Both the position numbers and the translations under genes were made by a program. The notes under the pieces are model-generated. The model did no database searches and was not told the origin of the DNA. It was given only the letters and a program-made list of their open reading frames with translations. Shown here piece by piece: positions 10,517 to 21,953 of a stretch of 24,128 nt of DNA (its first letter is position 1; every line of letters begins with the position of its first letter). The DNA is from Elysia marginata. Lineage: Eukaryota; Mollusca; Gastropoda; Plakobranchidae. Location: NCBI GenBank assembly GCA_019649035.1, contig BMAT01002613.1, positions 6,280 through 30,407 of the forward strand. The letters run 5' to 3'.

Positions 10517-10910
10517 TTTTTCCTATCAACTTCAATTAATGGGGATGAATTTCAAATTTGTGTAGTAGTGTTGAAAGAATGGGAGAAGCCATGGAGGAGG
10601 CCATCTTAACGAGCTGATAGTGGTCGTAAAAATGATAACAGGAAACTTAGTTGTTGCCGTTATTTTTTAATGTGTTGATCAGTGAACAAATTGGGCCTCA
10701 CACCGACAAATTTACACTGGAAAAGGTTGTTCAATGTGCTTACCAGGTAGGCTAAGGTTAAAGATCCGTATTGGTATCCAGTATTTGTTAGTATTCGATG
10801 ATTTTCGATACTATTCGATAGTAGTACTAGTAGGGGAAACGGAAACGTAGATTTGGGATTATGGGTTTTACAGCCCAAGCACGTAAATAGGAGAAACGTA
10901 CAAACTCCGT

Positions 10911-10945
10911 AGAGCGTTATTGATGAGAGTGCGATGGCAGTAAAC
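10911..10945. repeat. Isolated 38-bp repeat unit on the far side of the MULE remnant
   Basis: AGAGCGTTATTGATGAGAGT followed by GCGATGGCAG matches AGAGCGTTATTAATAAAAGT followed by GCTGATGGCAG at 9337-9366, in the same orientation. The two copies bracket the transposase remnant. Confidence 0.65.
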
Positions 10946-11103
10946 CCCGTTGAGCGCAAGTAGATCTACCTAGGACCTATCCCTCAGCTGATTTAAATTA
11001 AAAAAATAACCAATAGCGAGAACTAATCGAGACCTAAATCTTTTCAATCGACACAGGCCAACTGGTATAGACTTAAAACCTGCTAAAAAATCTTGATACA
11101 GAT

Positions 11104-11204
11104 CTAGGTCTATTAGATAATCTTGCAGTAGTAACTTGTGGTTTAGGGCGATTTAGGTCTAGGTCTATTAGATAACCTTGCAGTAATAACTTATGGTTTA
11201 GGGC
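11104..11204. repeat. 55-bp tandem duplication
   Basis: The copies 11104-11149 and 11159-11204 share CTAGGTCTATTAGATAA, CTTGCAGTA and GGTTTAGGGC with about four differences over 46 bp. They are offset by exactly 55 bp. A purine-rich stretch follows (11211-11335). Confidence 0.85.
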
Positions 11205-12412
11205 CAATTCAAAGAGAAAGGTTGGGAGACGAAGAGACGGACAGACATATATACTTACAAACAGACATGTAAAGACAAAGCGAGAGAGAAAAGAAAGAGG
11301 AAGAAAGATAAAGGAGAGAGAGTAGAGAAGTGGAATATGATAAAGAGGAGGATAAAAACAGTTATAGGAACATACAAAATAAGAGAAGGAGTTGGGACAA
11401 AACTTTAAGACAGAATATTAGAGCGCAGAAGGTAAGGCTACGGAAAGGAGAAGACAAACCCGATGTAGTTAACAGGCTGCAACATTTTGGCCAAAAAGAA
11501 AAGATAGCAACTTTTTAATTGAAGATTAGCCCATTTTTAGATTTTTAGTTTCTTCACTTCAACTCGCACATTTTGTCTCATTTACCTTAAAAATAATAAT
11601 GCACCCTTCATAGAATAAAATAAACGTACAAAAATCATATATAACATTCAATTTACATTTTAATTTGACTAAAAGGTTTTTTGCAGATAGGTTTAGAGGG
11701 TAATGAAGATATCCGGTTGACTTGAATATCTTTACTTCCTCAAAGTGGACTGCAGATGGAGATGTGACGAGTCTTCATGGCGGATTTGTTTTTAAGCGAA
11801 AGCTCGGTCTTCATCTTCAGTAAAATGGAAGAATACGTGACAGCATGTTAGCTGATCAGAATACATCTAGTACTACAATAATCATTCATTCAGTAACCAC
11901 AACTTCTTTTACTGAACACTAAAAATTAAAGCGAAACCACAGCCAAGAGCAAATACTAAAACATAGTAAAGCTTGTGTTGAAAGGGTAATTAGTGTTATA
12001 GTCTTGATACATGATCCTTGACAACGCATTTAAACAACAGCCGCAGAAAAAAGAGGTAACTTAGTTCGAAAACAATAATGAGTCACCATTTGGTTAGCAA
12101 GTGAGTTTGTACATGATTAATGTTGTGCTCGTTTAGCCATATAAGAATCAAAATATACTTACTGAACCCAATGATACGCTCCAACGAAATCGAAAAAACA
12201 ATGTAAGATGGATTTTGGAAAAAATGCTGCGTCTGTAATAAAACAGATAAAAAATTTATATTTGCATTTTGTGCACTCATGTAAAACAATCTCTCAATTT
12301 ATTTAATGGGATTTGTAGATTTATGGTTTATAAATTTTTACGGCATACCTTAATGTTATCGTTCTTTCAAAGTGTTTGTTGTGAAAGGCTGATTGTCAGT
12401 GTACTTCCGGAT

Positions 12413-13035
12413 TAAATGTTTGCCTTTAGTGCAATTTGGATCTCCCTGTTTGAAGTAGAAAGTCGCTTAGAGGCATGGAGTTAAAAATAGACTAGAGAGA
12501 TAACTCCGGTTAAAAAACTGTACATACATAGGACTTCCTGTCTCCTTCTAAACTGAGGTTAGCCGACAGACTTGAGAGACTTTACGTGCGCAGTTTGGGG
12601 ATCTGAGTTTTGTTCTAGTAATGTACACCCGGTGCCCCACGCCCGCATCATTCTAAATGCAAACAGAATTATTTCGGACATTTCCACTTAAAACCGACTT
12701 CTATCCACATTTCATACATTAAAATCTTTCGCGTAATCTCTGAAACTAGTATGTGATTGTTCCATCTATCGATAAATATTTAAGGTATAGTATTTTAGAT
12801 GAGAGAAACTTGAAACCCAAAACACTTTTCACCTCCTTTTACATGATTAAAAGATTTTAAAGGTATGAAATTAGCAGTGGAGGGGGAGCAGGTTTTTAGT
12901 AGAAATGCACGAAACGTCCTTAATTCATATGAGGCATACTTTAAAATCTTATCGATTGTTCTCGCTGTTCGTTATTTATGGCTAAGTTTTGGTTAACATG
13001 GTTGCCTTTGGGGCGATGTGGATCTTTCCATTTAA
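12413..13035. repeat. Diverged direct repeats and SINE body fragments in intron 1
   Basis: 12413-12455 and about 12990-13035 are related in the same orientation (both contain TTGCCTTTNGNGC, then TGGATCT). About 12663-12730 resembles the SINE body at 13171-13262 in the same orientation (ATTTCGGACATTTC, later ATTTCATAC then TTAAAATCTTT). 12837-12887 is its inverse complement. Together they suggest overlapping insertions of one dispersed family, now diverged. The boundaries are approximate. Confidence 0.5.
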
Positions 13036-13100
13036 GTAAACAAGCCTCTTACAAAGTCTATGCAAGGACTTTCGCCATGAAGCTTCTTTTTAAGGAGCAT

Positions 13101-13262
13101 AATGGTGCTTTGTTTTGCTCAGAGGCAAAGCGGTGGGTGCCGAAGGTACTATAAGATGAAGGTTCGTATCCTACCAAAGGCAGACATTTTGGACATTTCT
13201 GCTTATAGCCTATTTCTCCGCACTGCTAATTTCACACCTTCAAAATCTTTTAATCATTAATA
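13101..13262 (+). repeat. tRNA-derived SINE-like element
   Basis: An A-box-like TTGCTCAGAGG (13115-13125) and a B-box GGTTCGTATCC (13161-13171) are spaced as in tRNA. A partly paired acceptor stem can be drawn, so the head is tRNA-derived but imperfect. The body continues GGCAGACATTTTGGACATTT and then TGCTTATAG, related to the sequence after the tRNA-like unit at 2100-2180, and ends with CAAAATCTTTTAATCATTAA. An inverted partial copy lies at 12837-12887. Confidence 0.6.
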
Positions 13263-14165
13263 CTCAGTGGCCTCCTCCACCATTTACTCTGGCCTTCCAT
13301 TACAGAAGGCTTCAATGTAAAAATCTACTTCTAGATTTCAAAAACAAAAATACAGAACTTTAGACTGTAACAGTCCTGCCAATAAATAATTTGTATCTGG
13401 GAAGTAGAACTCAGATAAATCTAGATATATAGAGTTCAGGAATTTAGAGTTAGATTAGATTTAATAGTTTAAACATGCTATGCAAAATTGAAAAAAAAAG
13501 AATTCAACAGTACCAAAAAAGCTTTAGGCTTATAGAAACGATAGGTGTAAGCCAGAGAGAGAGAGATATGGCTATAGATCTATATTGATTTAGAGCGGTG
13601 GCTGGAGATTTAGATCTCGAGTTTGGAAGGAACGACGACGTAGTAGATGATATTGTAGACGTAGGATTTGAACCAGAGAGAAATAACGCAATGGCTTACA
13701 TTTTAAGTTAACAGCATCAAGTTCAGTCAAAAGATGACATTCGTAGTTTATCATTCAGCTTTAATCCAGTAGGCTGGTAAGCTCAGCATATGCAGCTGTA
13801 CTTTTGTCCTGTTCTACAACGTACCGTAAACATTTGAGTTTTTTGAAAGGTTAAAACTTTACTTCATGCTGTGTGTTACCAAACATGAGGACAACATACT
13901 TGGAAAAATTCAAAATCGGGAATTCGCGGCCTCTCTACAAGTAACATGCAAAAATGTGTTAAACATTTTGGGTTTCACCTAAGGCTGCTACGCATTCTAC
14001 TTTAAAGATTAATGAGTGAAAGCGAGGCAGTCTACATACTAGGCCAACAGGCCTAAATGTAAAGAAACGTGTGCAAGAGAATCAGTTTGACCAATCTCTT
14101 TCATTTGTTATTATGAATTAGAACATTTTTAAGTAAAGTGTCGGCCCTTTAAATAGAAATGCTAG

Positions 14166-14725
14166 ACATAAGGTGTTGAGTGTACTCGGCCGTCTCGGGT
14201 CTCGGGCGCAATCCATCGAAAAGCAACCTCTGGCGTAGCCAGTGTCTTTGGGTAGGCTCATCATTAACACCAGAGGACTTGCATAATGCGAACACTCGCA
14301 AACAGCTTTCCGTTCGCCCTGTGCAACGGTCAATATGCAACCGTTCGCCGGATCATTCAGATTTACTTGAATATGTGCGCTAAAGGGATGTTTGGCTTAT
14401 ATTAACTGTTATCAAAATTATGTATCAAGCGCAACATAATCAACAAGTTTTCTGAAATAGGCAGTCTTTTATTGATTTGACATTATTTTTTTTACCAGGA
14501 ACGTCAATTGGTCGCCATTTTAAAAATCGTTCGCCAAGAACCAGTCCTTGCCTTGGGACAAGAACGCTCGCGCCCAACTGTTCCCATGTTCTTGGCAAAC
14601 GTTCGGGATATGCAACGGGTCTGTGCATCAGGATATTACTGTGTTCATCCACTAGAGAGTGTAGCCTTCCGCCTCCAACCGCTGTCCTGTTTGACGCCTC
14701 TCCGATCCATGGTGGTCCTTTCTGT
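14166..14725. other. CpG-rich, compositionally distinct island in intron 1
   Basis: Two blocks (about 14166-14390 and 14505-14725) are visibly richer in G+C and CpG than the surrounding intron and share the heptamer GTTCGCC three times (near 14311, 14343 and 14530). The second block contains a 14-bp inverted repeat, CGTTCGCCAAGAAC (14528-14541) against GTTCTTGGCAAACG (14588-14601), with one mismatch. Several overlapping open frames of 60-117 codons exist on both strands, which is expected of GC-richer DNA. None resembles a family I know. It could be a fragment of an unrecognised element or an insertion of other origin. Confidence 0.55.
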
Positions 14726-16520
14726 CAGACGATGGCTCTCAATCTCATTGCTTGTTTGCCTGTTAATCTCTATTCACTTTGGGTTACCGTTCTATTACTA
14801 TGTTGGCCCATCCGATGTCTGACATTCTAGCTTATATGAACCGCTCATTTCTATTTTGTATTTCTGCGAAGAAGATTACATGGGTCATTTTTTTTTTCAA
14901 ATTTATTTGCGTGGTATTTTGTCTTTCACTTTTAGCATTTCGTCTCCTGAAACTGCTTTATTCCATCTCCAGTTTTTCTACTTTTGAGAAAATTGCGTTT
15001 GAACATTTGAATCTACCCTTGTCCACTTATAAAAACTGCTTCTTAAAATAATTACATCTCTGCAGAGAGTCTGAATTTCGTTGATTTCTTTTGTCAGCTA
15101 GAAAAATACACTAAGACTTTCCTATTAGGCATGTTATTGTTGATTTTATCAAAAGTGAAGATAGAATGAATTAGTTCTCAGAAGATTATTTTTGTCCATC
15201 TCTTAAACTTTAGGTACCTCTAAGTTAAAGGGCAAGTTTTTTGTGACTTGTTGAATGCATTAATCATCATACACCGCATTTTCCTCATTCTGGTGCAATT
15301 ACAACCAGTGTCTCCTAACTAAACTACATTGATGATTTGCCGCTCAATAGTTCCCGTTCTTTGAGACCAAACGTATAGTGAGCACAGAATGCCGGACAGA
15401 CAATTTTTAGCCAGCATTTTTTTTATTTCGCTATTTAGACCGACATTGCCGCCATACATTTGGGCTGTGGACTTTTTGCACCACCTGAGCAATAGCTAGA
15501 TCAATAATAATTTTAGGTCTGTATTCTAGGCCACAATCTTTTTTATCCCATTCCAATTACTAATCAGGAAAAATACGATTATTCTGAAATGCAGTATCAT
15601 ATGATCGACTCTGTCTCAAATTTTATGGTCTTGTAAAAATCTCTTTCGCTTTTTTGTCGTTCGCAACTATCATCTCCAGTGGACTTATTACTGTTTTATT
15701 ACCAAGCCGGTAATAAATGTTTTTTGTTCTTGATCTTGAACACCTACTCCAACTCCTATATTTAACAGATAGCAGTGTCTTTATTCTGTTTTCATGGACC
15801 TGGAGCTTTTGGTAAATGTCTTAGTGTTATTCACGAAGAACTTTGTGTACATTTAACTTTCCTTAGTACCTGTGTGCGTGTACTTGAGCTTCCATAATGA
15901 AAACCAAGAACATAACTTGAGGTGACTCAGTAAAAAAAGTAATTTTGTCTTTAGACTCATTTTGTGAAATCAATGTCGCTATTGGTGATATTTGACGTCA
16001 TATGAGTTCGTTGCCATTGGCAACAGAGCGTCCGGCAAAACTCCGACTACCTCCTTATTGATTTTTGTATTTATGTATATCCAGATATATTTTGTTAGTT
16101 GAACTTTATACAATTGTGAATTGGAAACTGATTTGTTTATTAACTCGCACAATGTCAACTACAGCACTTGCTAAGACATGGAAAATTCATCAAATTTTAT
16201 TCTAAATTGATTTTTTAAAACATTGTTTTTTACTGTTTTCTTTTTTCTACATCATCTGCCAATTAAACTTTTAGATTTTCTTTCTTTTCTGTTTTTGTTT
16301 TGATTAAAGGGCTTTTTTTGTTCGATTACTTGGCGTATTTAAAATTGTGCTCTTATTTTAAAGAATTGTCAAACAAAACTTTTTTATGTGGGTTTTGAAA
16401 GTTTGACCAGAAGCAGTGCAAGAGTATTAAAAAAAAATCCTGATCGACGATGATGCTTGCATTTGTTTTATATAAACACCTTTTTATATCTGCATTTTGT
16501 ATCAATTTTTGTCTGGCCAG

Positions 16521-16916
16521 CGAACCACTCGTGTGTACAACCCAGTGAGCTTCTCTACGTGGCCGATACACTGCTGACAGATCCGAACCTAGCTGTTCTC
16601 ATGCTGAAGGAAATCAGTGCCAACCACCAGTTCTTTCATGAGCAGTCTACCACACAGTTTCCTGACTTTACAGATGAAGACAAGCAAGGGCCGGCCAGTA
16701 TTGACTCGGAACTCCACAACAGTACTTCAGACACACCCAATATTGAGTTCTTGGATGTTCAGAATAGTTCTGGATGTCTGAGAAATTTAAATATAAGTCT
16801 AGATGCTTCAAATTTCACGAACAGTTCAAGTAGATGCAACATTTGGACGTCGACAGCTCGAATATGGAACGTTCCTAACAGCCTGGGATTCGTTATCAGC
16901 GCCCTCACCACCATAG
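16521..16916 (+). CDS. Two-pore-domain K+ channel, coding exon 2: extracellular cap and P1 helix
   Basis: The acceptor CCAG ends at 16520; the exon supplies the last two bases of Ala500, residues 501-631, and the first base of Gly632 (396 nt, phase 1 at both ends). Residues 501 to about 612 form the extracellular M1-P1 loop that builds the K2P cap, longer than is usual for the family. It has six N-glycosylation sequons (N501, N566, N581, N590, N597, N600) and three cysteines (504, 585, 605), one of which may form the inter-subunit cap disulfide. The P1 helix is in RIWNVPNSLGFVISALTTI, leading into the selectivity filter. The donor GTAAGC at 16917 is strong. The upstream open frame from 16457 is intronic. 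If the intron were retained, translation would stop by 16966, just after the filter begins. Confidence 0.93.
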
Positions 16917-17400
16917 GTAAGCTCAACGTTTGGTTTTTTCTTTTTATCTTCTCAGCTCCTTTGTGATGAAAATTTCGCAATCAGTGTATTCTCATAAAGA
17001 AACTTCTATCACATTTGACTCTCTCAAGCTTTTATTCCTAACACAATTATAGCAAGATTGCCGTTAGGGCAATATAGGCTGCATAATTCTTATTGAGAGG
17101 TCCTTTAAGAACAATGCAATTTAAAAAATCATTATAATTTAAAGTTGTTATAAAAGGACTTTATTACAGGACAACACACACCTTAAATCACTGTAAAATT
17201 TAATGCGTAAGATACCTAAGAAGGGAAGCTAACTATTGAAGAAAGAAAAAAATACGTACAAGTGCGGATGATTTTAACAAAAAGGACATTTATTGTTCTT
17301 TTCTGAAGTTAACCTTTATATTTTCTTATGACGCACAAGTTCTTGATTTATATGCTAATTTTTACATACACTACGCTCTTAGAGGATAAAGAGAGCCAAA

Positions 17401-18046
17401 TATTTTATTCTAACCTCGCGAAGATACTTTCCCATACTTTATTCTAACGTCGCGAAGATACTTCCCCATACTTTATTCTAACCTCGCGAAGATACTTCCC
17501 CATAATTTATTCTAAAGTCGCAAAGATACTTCCCCATACTTTATTCTAACCTCGCGAAGATACTTCCCTATACTTTACTCTAACGTCGCGAAGATACTTC
17601 CCCATACTTTATTCTAACGTCGCAAAGATATTTCCCCAAACTTTATTCTAGCGTCGCGAAGATACTTCCCCATACTTTATTCTAAAGTGGCGAAGATACT
17701 TCCCCATACTTTATTCTAAAGTCGCGAAGATACTTCCTCATACTTTATTCTAACCTCGCGAAGGTACTTCCCTGTACTTTATTCTAACCTCGCAAAGATA
17801 CTTCCCCATACTTTATTATAACCTCGCGAAGATACTTCCCCATACTTTATTCCAAAGTGGCGAAGATAGTTCCTCATACTTTATTCTAACCTCGCGAAGA
17901 TATTTCCTCATACTTTATTCTAACCTCGCGAAGATACTTCCCCATACTTTATTCTAATCTCGCGAAGATACTTCCCCATACTTTATTTTTACCTCGCGAG
18001 GATTCTTCATCATGCTTTATTCTCACCTCGCGAAGATACTTCCGCG
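17401..18046. repeat. 34-bp minisatellite, 19 contiguous units
   Basis: Units begin TACTTTATTCTAAC, continue with CTCGCGAAGATACTTCC and end CCCA. Unit starts fall every 34 bp from 17401 to 18013 at every position I checked, so no net indels separate them. Most variation is at the CC/CG/AG dinucleotide before TCGCGA and at the end of each unit; the outermost units are most diverged. Each unit carries the palindrome TCGCGA and the short dyad GAAGATACTTC. Confidence 0.97.
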
Positions 18047-19955
18047 CCTCTTGTAATAACCTCGAGACCGTGTTTAACTTTACGAAAGAGGTGATATGTC
18101 ACAGAAAAAATGCTATACGGTTGTTACTAAAACATACTTGCCTTTAAATTTCGGGACCTCCAGTCTCCCCTTCAGTCCCCAACAGAAATCAGGCAAAACT
18201 CATTTGTTGATGATTTTGTGTCTATCTTGATTTAAAGTGCTTTGTTTTATATCAAGCACCTGTCCCTTTTAATGGAGGAGGGGAAGCCATCTTTTTTATT
18301 TTAAAATTTTTATCACTCATATAAATCAGAAACAGTAGTTTGTAATTTCGATTTAATGGCGGAAAAGGAGAAATTCTGTCAAGCAACAAAGGAAATGCAA
18401 AGTTTGCCCAAGGCAAAATGAGACTGTTTTTTTGTTTTTGTTTGTCTGAAAAGTCCTTATAAGAAATGGAAAAGAGAACCATTGCTTCAAAGATTTACAC
18501 AGTTCTGTCATTTTTGTTTCTGTTTTACACTGATCTGAGTAATTTTTTAACATGTTTTTAATTACATTGGCAACTCCTAAAGCTCCGTTCTAACTTTAAA
18601 CTAAACTAGCTATATCTTATCGACATGATTGTCTTAAAAAGACAAAATTTTCTAAATTTTTGGGAGGCAGGACAGGCGAATTAAAGTGAAGAATATAGAA
18701 ATTGATTCTCAACAATGTCTGATGGCAAGAATGTCCTGTGTCAGCCCACGTCAGCTCTCAAGTCGAGTTAGATAACAGGGAGACAAGTCAACACGAATTA
18801 GCACTGAAACATCAGATCAATGCATAATAAGCTTTGTGTGGAACGTTGTAAAAACGCACAAATGAATTATCGGATTTTTATCATTTCAAAGAGAAAAAAA
18901 TCAACTTTAGCTGACTTAAGTTATGCTCGAAATGCCAGCAACATTGTAAAGCTTACCCTTTAAAAAAAGTATGCAGAAGCAAAGCTGACTATTAACTTTC
19001 CCTGAATTGGCACATTTAAGTTGTTACTTGCAAAATTTTCAGATAATAAAAAAGGAGGAGTTTGTTCATATAAAGAAGAAGCTTGTCTTGTTGGTGTGTT
19101 TTCATTCTTGAGCTTTTCCGACCATGTTTTGATTATTAGGTGTAAAAAATCATTTTTATATATTATTATATAATTATTTTTCTGGTATGTGGTTTCAGAA
19201 CTGCACAAAGTATTTATGTTATTAGGGAAATCAGCACAATCTTCGAGTACTTAAATTAAAACTTACTGTGGTTAAAACATTTAAAACAAAATACAAGCAG
19301 GGTTTTTTTTGAGTTTGCAATCTTCTAACCTTTTCCTTTCATGTCAAGTAAACCGATCGATTCCATGCTTATCTCTGTTGTTAAAGAACCTTGAGATGTT
19401 GAGTCGCACCTTAGAGAAAACGGGTGATAAAAAGTAATATTCCTTACCGTAGTGAAATGTATAATCAAGCAGTCTTTCATATTATAATTTATAATGAACT
19501 ATGACAGCATAATGATGATCTATTCACAGGCCATCCTGGTTCTTTCAAATGCCCAAATAAATCTTCTTAGAAATAGACTCTGGTGCTGCAGTGTGTGTGT
19601 ACATCGCTTGCCATAACGTGGTGTGTGTTTTATCGGTGGAGTAATTGAACATTTTCTTGGAATGTTTTTGCTTTATAACGGAACGCCTTAGACCATCAGA
19701 AAACATTCCAATGTAGAAACGTCAGATCTGGAGTTTAAATCTCGGTCTTTTAGGGACTTGTAGCTGGAAAAAAGTGTATTTTATATTTCTTTTCTTATTG
19801 TCAGTTTACCTATTTTTTTACTATCCTTGACTCCCGCTAATGGGATTGACATTTCATCTCTTTAATTTTCCAGTGGAGTTTTGAAAACGGATTTAAGTCT
19901 TAAGCTTATCCCATCAACGTAATGGTTTTTAAGTTTGTATTTCCGCCCTCCTCAC

Positions 19956-19992
<37 letters not shown>

Positions 19993-20038
19993 TCTCTCTT
20001 TCTGTCTGTCTCTCTCTCTCTTTCTGTCTGTCTGTCTC

Positions 20039-20085
<47 letters not shown>

Positions 20086-20131
20086 TTCTGTCTGTCTCTC
20101 TTTTTCTTTCTTTGTCTCTTTCTGTTTCTCT
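19956..20131. repeat. (CT)n/(GA)n microsatellite with CTGT interruptions
   Basis: A long pyrimidine tract on the + strand, mainly CT with TCTG and TTTC interruptions. It keeps open frames on both strands that translate to Ser/Leu or Arg/Glu repeats and are not genes. A 17-bp direct duplication (CTCTAGGTTTCTTTTT) follows at about 20142-20176. Confidence 0.97.
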
Positions 20132-20780
20132 GGCTATGGCTCTCTAGGTTTCTTTTTTCTCTAGGTTTCTTTTTGAAGCGTTTCATTTTATCACACAACA
20201 CGCTTTCTCTCTTTACATGGCTTTTTAAATATTCTTGTCATGTAAATTTGGCGTCTGGTGTCCATGTTTGGGCTTCTTACGCTGGCCTTTTTGCATTACC
20301 CTTGTCATGGTGAAGATGCTAGAATCTCTGGAGACCTATGAGACCAATCACCTCTTTGTGAATCCATATGTATTCTGATGCAGTGCTACGATCTCTTCAC
20401 ATAAGGCGTTTATCAGAAGAAATTGGTGGCACTGTTTTATAGGATGGTATACTTCAAACAACATTAGGCAAGTTACGTAATGTATAGGATTTAACATTAG
20501 ATTGTTAGCCAAAACGGTTATAACACTTAAATTGACGCAGGTAACTTGAGAAGTTGAAAAAGCAGATGATCGCAATCATCTCAATAACTATTGACACACT
20601 TTGCTGTCATATAATATATAAAACTTAGATATAATTTTATATAAGGAATACCGATCTCAATCAGTGTACTCTTGCTTCAAGTTAAGAAGTGTTGTTCTAA
20701 AAAAACATGATTGTCTAAAATTGGTCAATCTTTACATTATGACTCATCGGCATGAGCCGTAAAATGCAAATCATGAAAAG

Positions 20781-21516
20781 GACCAGACAGTACACGCCCG
20801 CTTCATAACCAATACAACAATATAATTTGTAATGTGAGAAACCAGACAGTACACGCACGCTTCATAGCCAATACAACAATATAATTTGTAATGTGAGAAA
20901 CCAGACAATACACGCACGCTTCATAACCAATACTACAATATATTTCGTAATGTGAGAGACCAGACAGTATATGCACGCTTCATAACCAATACAATAATAT
21001 AATTTTTAATGTGAGAGACCAGACAATATAAAACTCTTCACAACCAGTACAAAGATATAACTCTAAATATGAGAGACCAGACAGTACACGCCCGCTTCAT
21101 AACCAATACTACAATATATTTCGTAATGTGAGAGACCAGACAGTATATGCACGCTTCAGAACTAATAGAACAATATAACTCTTAATATTATAAGAGACCA
21201 GACAGTGAAAATCCCTTCATAAGCAGTACAAAAATATAACTCTTATATTGAGAGACCAGACAGTACACGCCCGCTTCATAACCAATACTACAATATATTT
21301 CGTAATGTGAGAGACCAGACAGTATATGCACGCTCATAACCAATACCACAATATATCTCGTAATGTGAGAGACCGGTCGGTACACGTCTGCTTCATAATA
21401 TGTCGTAATATGAGAGACCGGTCAGTATACGTCTGCTTCATAATATCTCGTTAGGTGAAAAACCAGACAGTACACACCCGCTTCATAACCAATCCAACAA
21501 TATAACTCGTAAATTA
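20781..21516. repeat. 59-bp satellite, about 13 units with trimeric higher-order pattern
   Basis: Units start ACCAGACAGTACACG, continue with CTTCATAACCAATAC and end GTAATGTGAGAG. They begin at about 20782, 20841, 20900, 20959, 21018, 21076, 21135, 21197, 21255, 21314, 21372, 21417 and 21462. Most are 57-62 bp; the units starting at 21372 and 21417 are shortened to about 45 bp by internal deletion. The units at 20900, 21076 and 21255 are alike (TACTACAATATATTTCG), each is followed by a similar second unit (AGTATATGCACG), and the first two by a similar third unit (ATATAACTCT), giving a period of about 177 bp. Confidence 0.95.
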
Positions 21517-21953
21517 AGGCTAAAAATGCCTAGAACTAGGACGATTGGGTATGGTTATTCATTCTTGCCTCAGTCCATTGCTTGGACAAATGAAAACTTT
21601 TATAACGTATAAATAAAACAAATTACTAATTTTTTACGGTTTTCTTTACAGTTTGCGTCTTATAGAATTTCACGTTATCTAGCTTTATATTAACAATAGT
21701 ATAAAGCCCTATGTGGTTCATTCTCTTAGTGCTCCGCCATAAGTGGTTTTTAACTATATACATAGAATTGTAATATTCGATTTTAATCAGTCTGTAAATT
21801 ATGAATAGCATCGCATTATAATGTATGTTCTATTATCAAAGGTTCTAAAAATGAGCATAGAAAGGACTTTCGTCAAGTATGATCAATGAAGACTGTTGTA
21901 TCTTATATCTGTTATTATATTGTATACGAAGATTGCGAACTACATGCAACTTC

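Larger units (their letters stand above)
6965..16520 (+). other. Intron 1 of the K2P gene (9,556 bp)
   Basis: It begins GTAGGT and ends TTTTTGTCTGGCCAG before exon 2. It separates the M1 exon from the cap exon. It contains a decayed MULE transposase, 38-bp repeats, a 55-bp duplication, SINE-like fragments and a CpG-rich island, each listed separately. The stretches 6965-9044, 11209-12400, 13266-14160 and 14730-16520 show no recognisable gene or repeat beyond AT-rich low complexity. The last stretch is T-rich, typical of sequence upstream of an acceptor. Confidence 0.85.

Noticed and set aside
14118..14830. Cluster of overlapping 60-117 codon open frames on both strands
   Set aside because: Overlap in several frames is explained by local GC-richness; no domain, and they sit inside an intron of the channel.
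16457..16520. Start of the exon 2 open frame at its upstream ATG
   Set aside because: This part precedes a clear AG acceptor, and the frame joins exon 1 perfectly at 16521, so it is intronic.
17401..18046. CRISPR-like array
   Set aside because: Units are contiguous with no unique spacers, in a eukaryotic intron.
19922..20201. Ser/Leu-rich and Arg/Glu-rich open frames
   Set aside because: Pure translation of the CT microsatellite.
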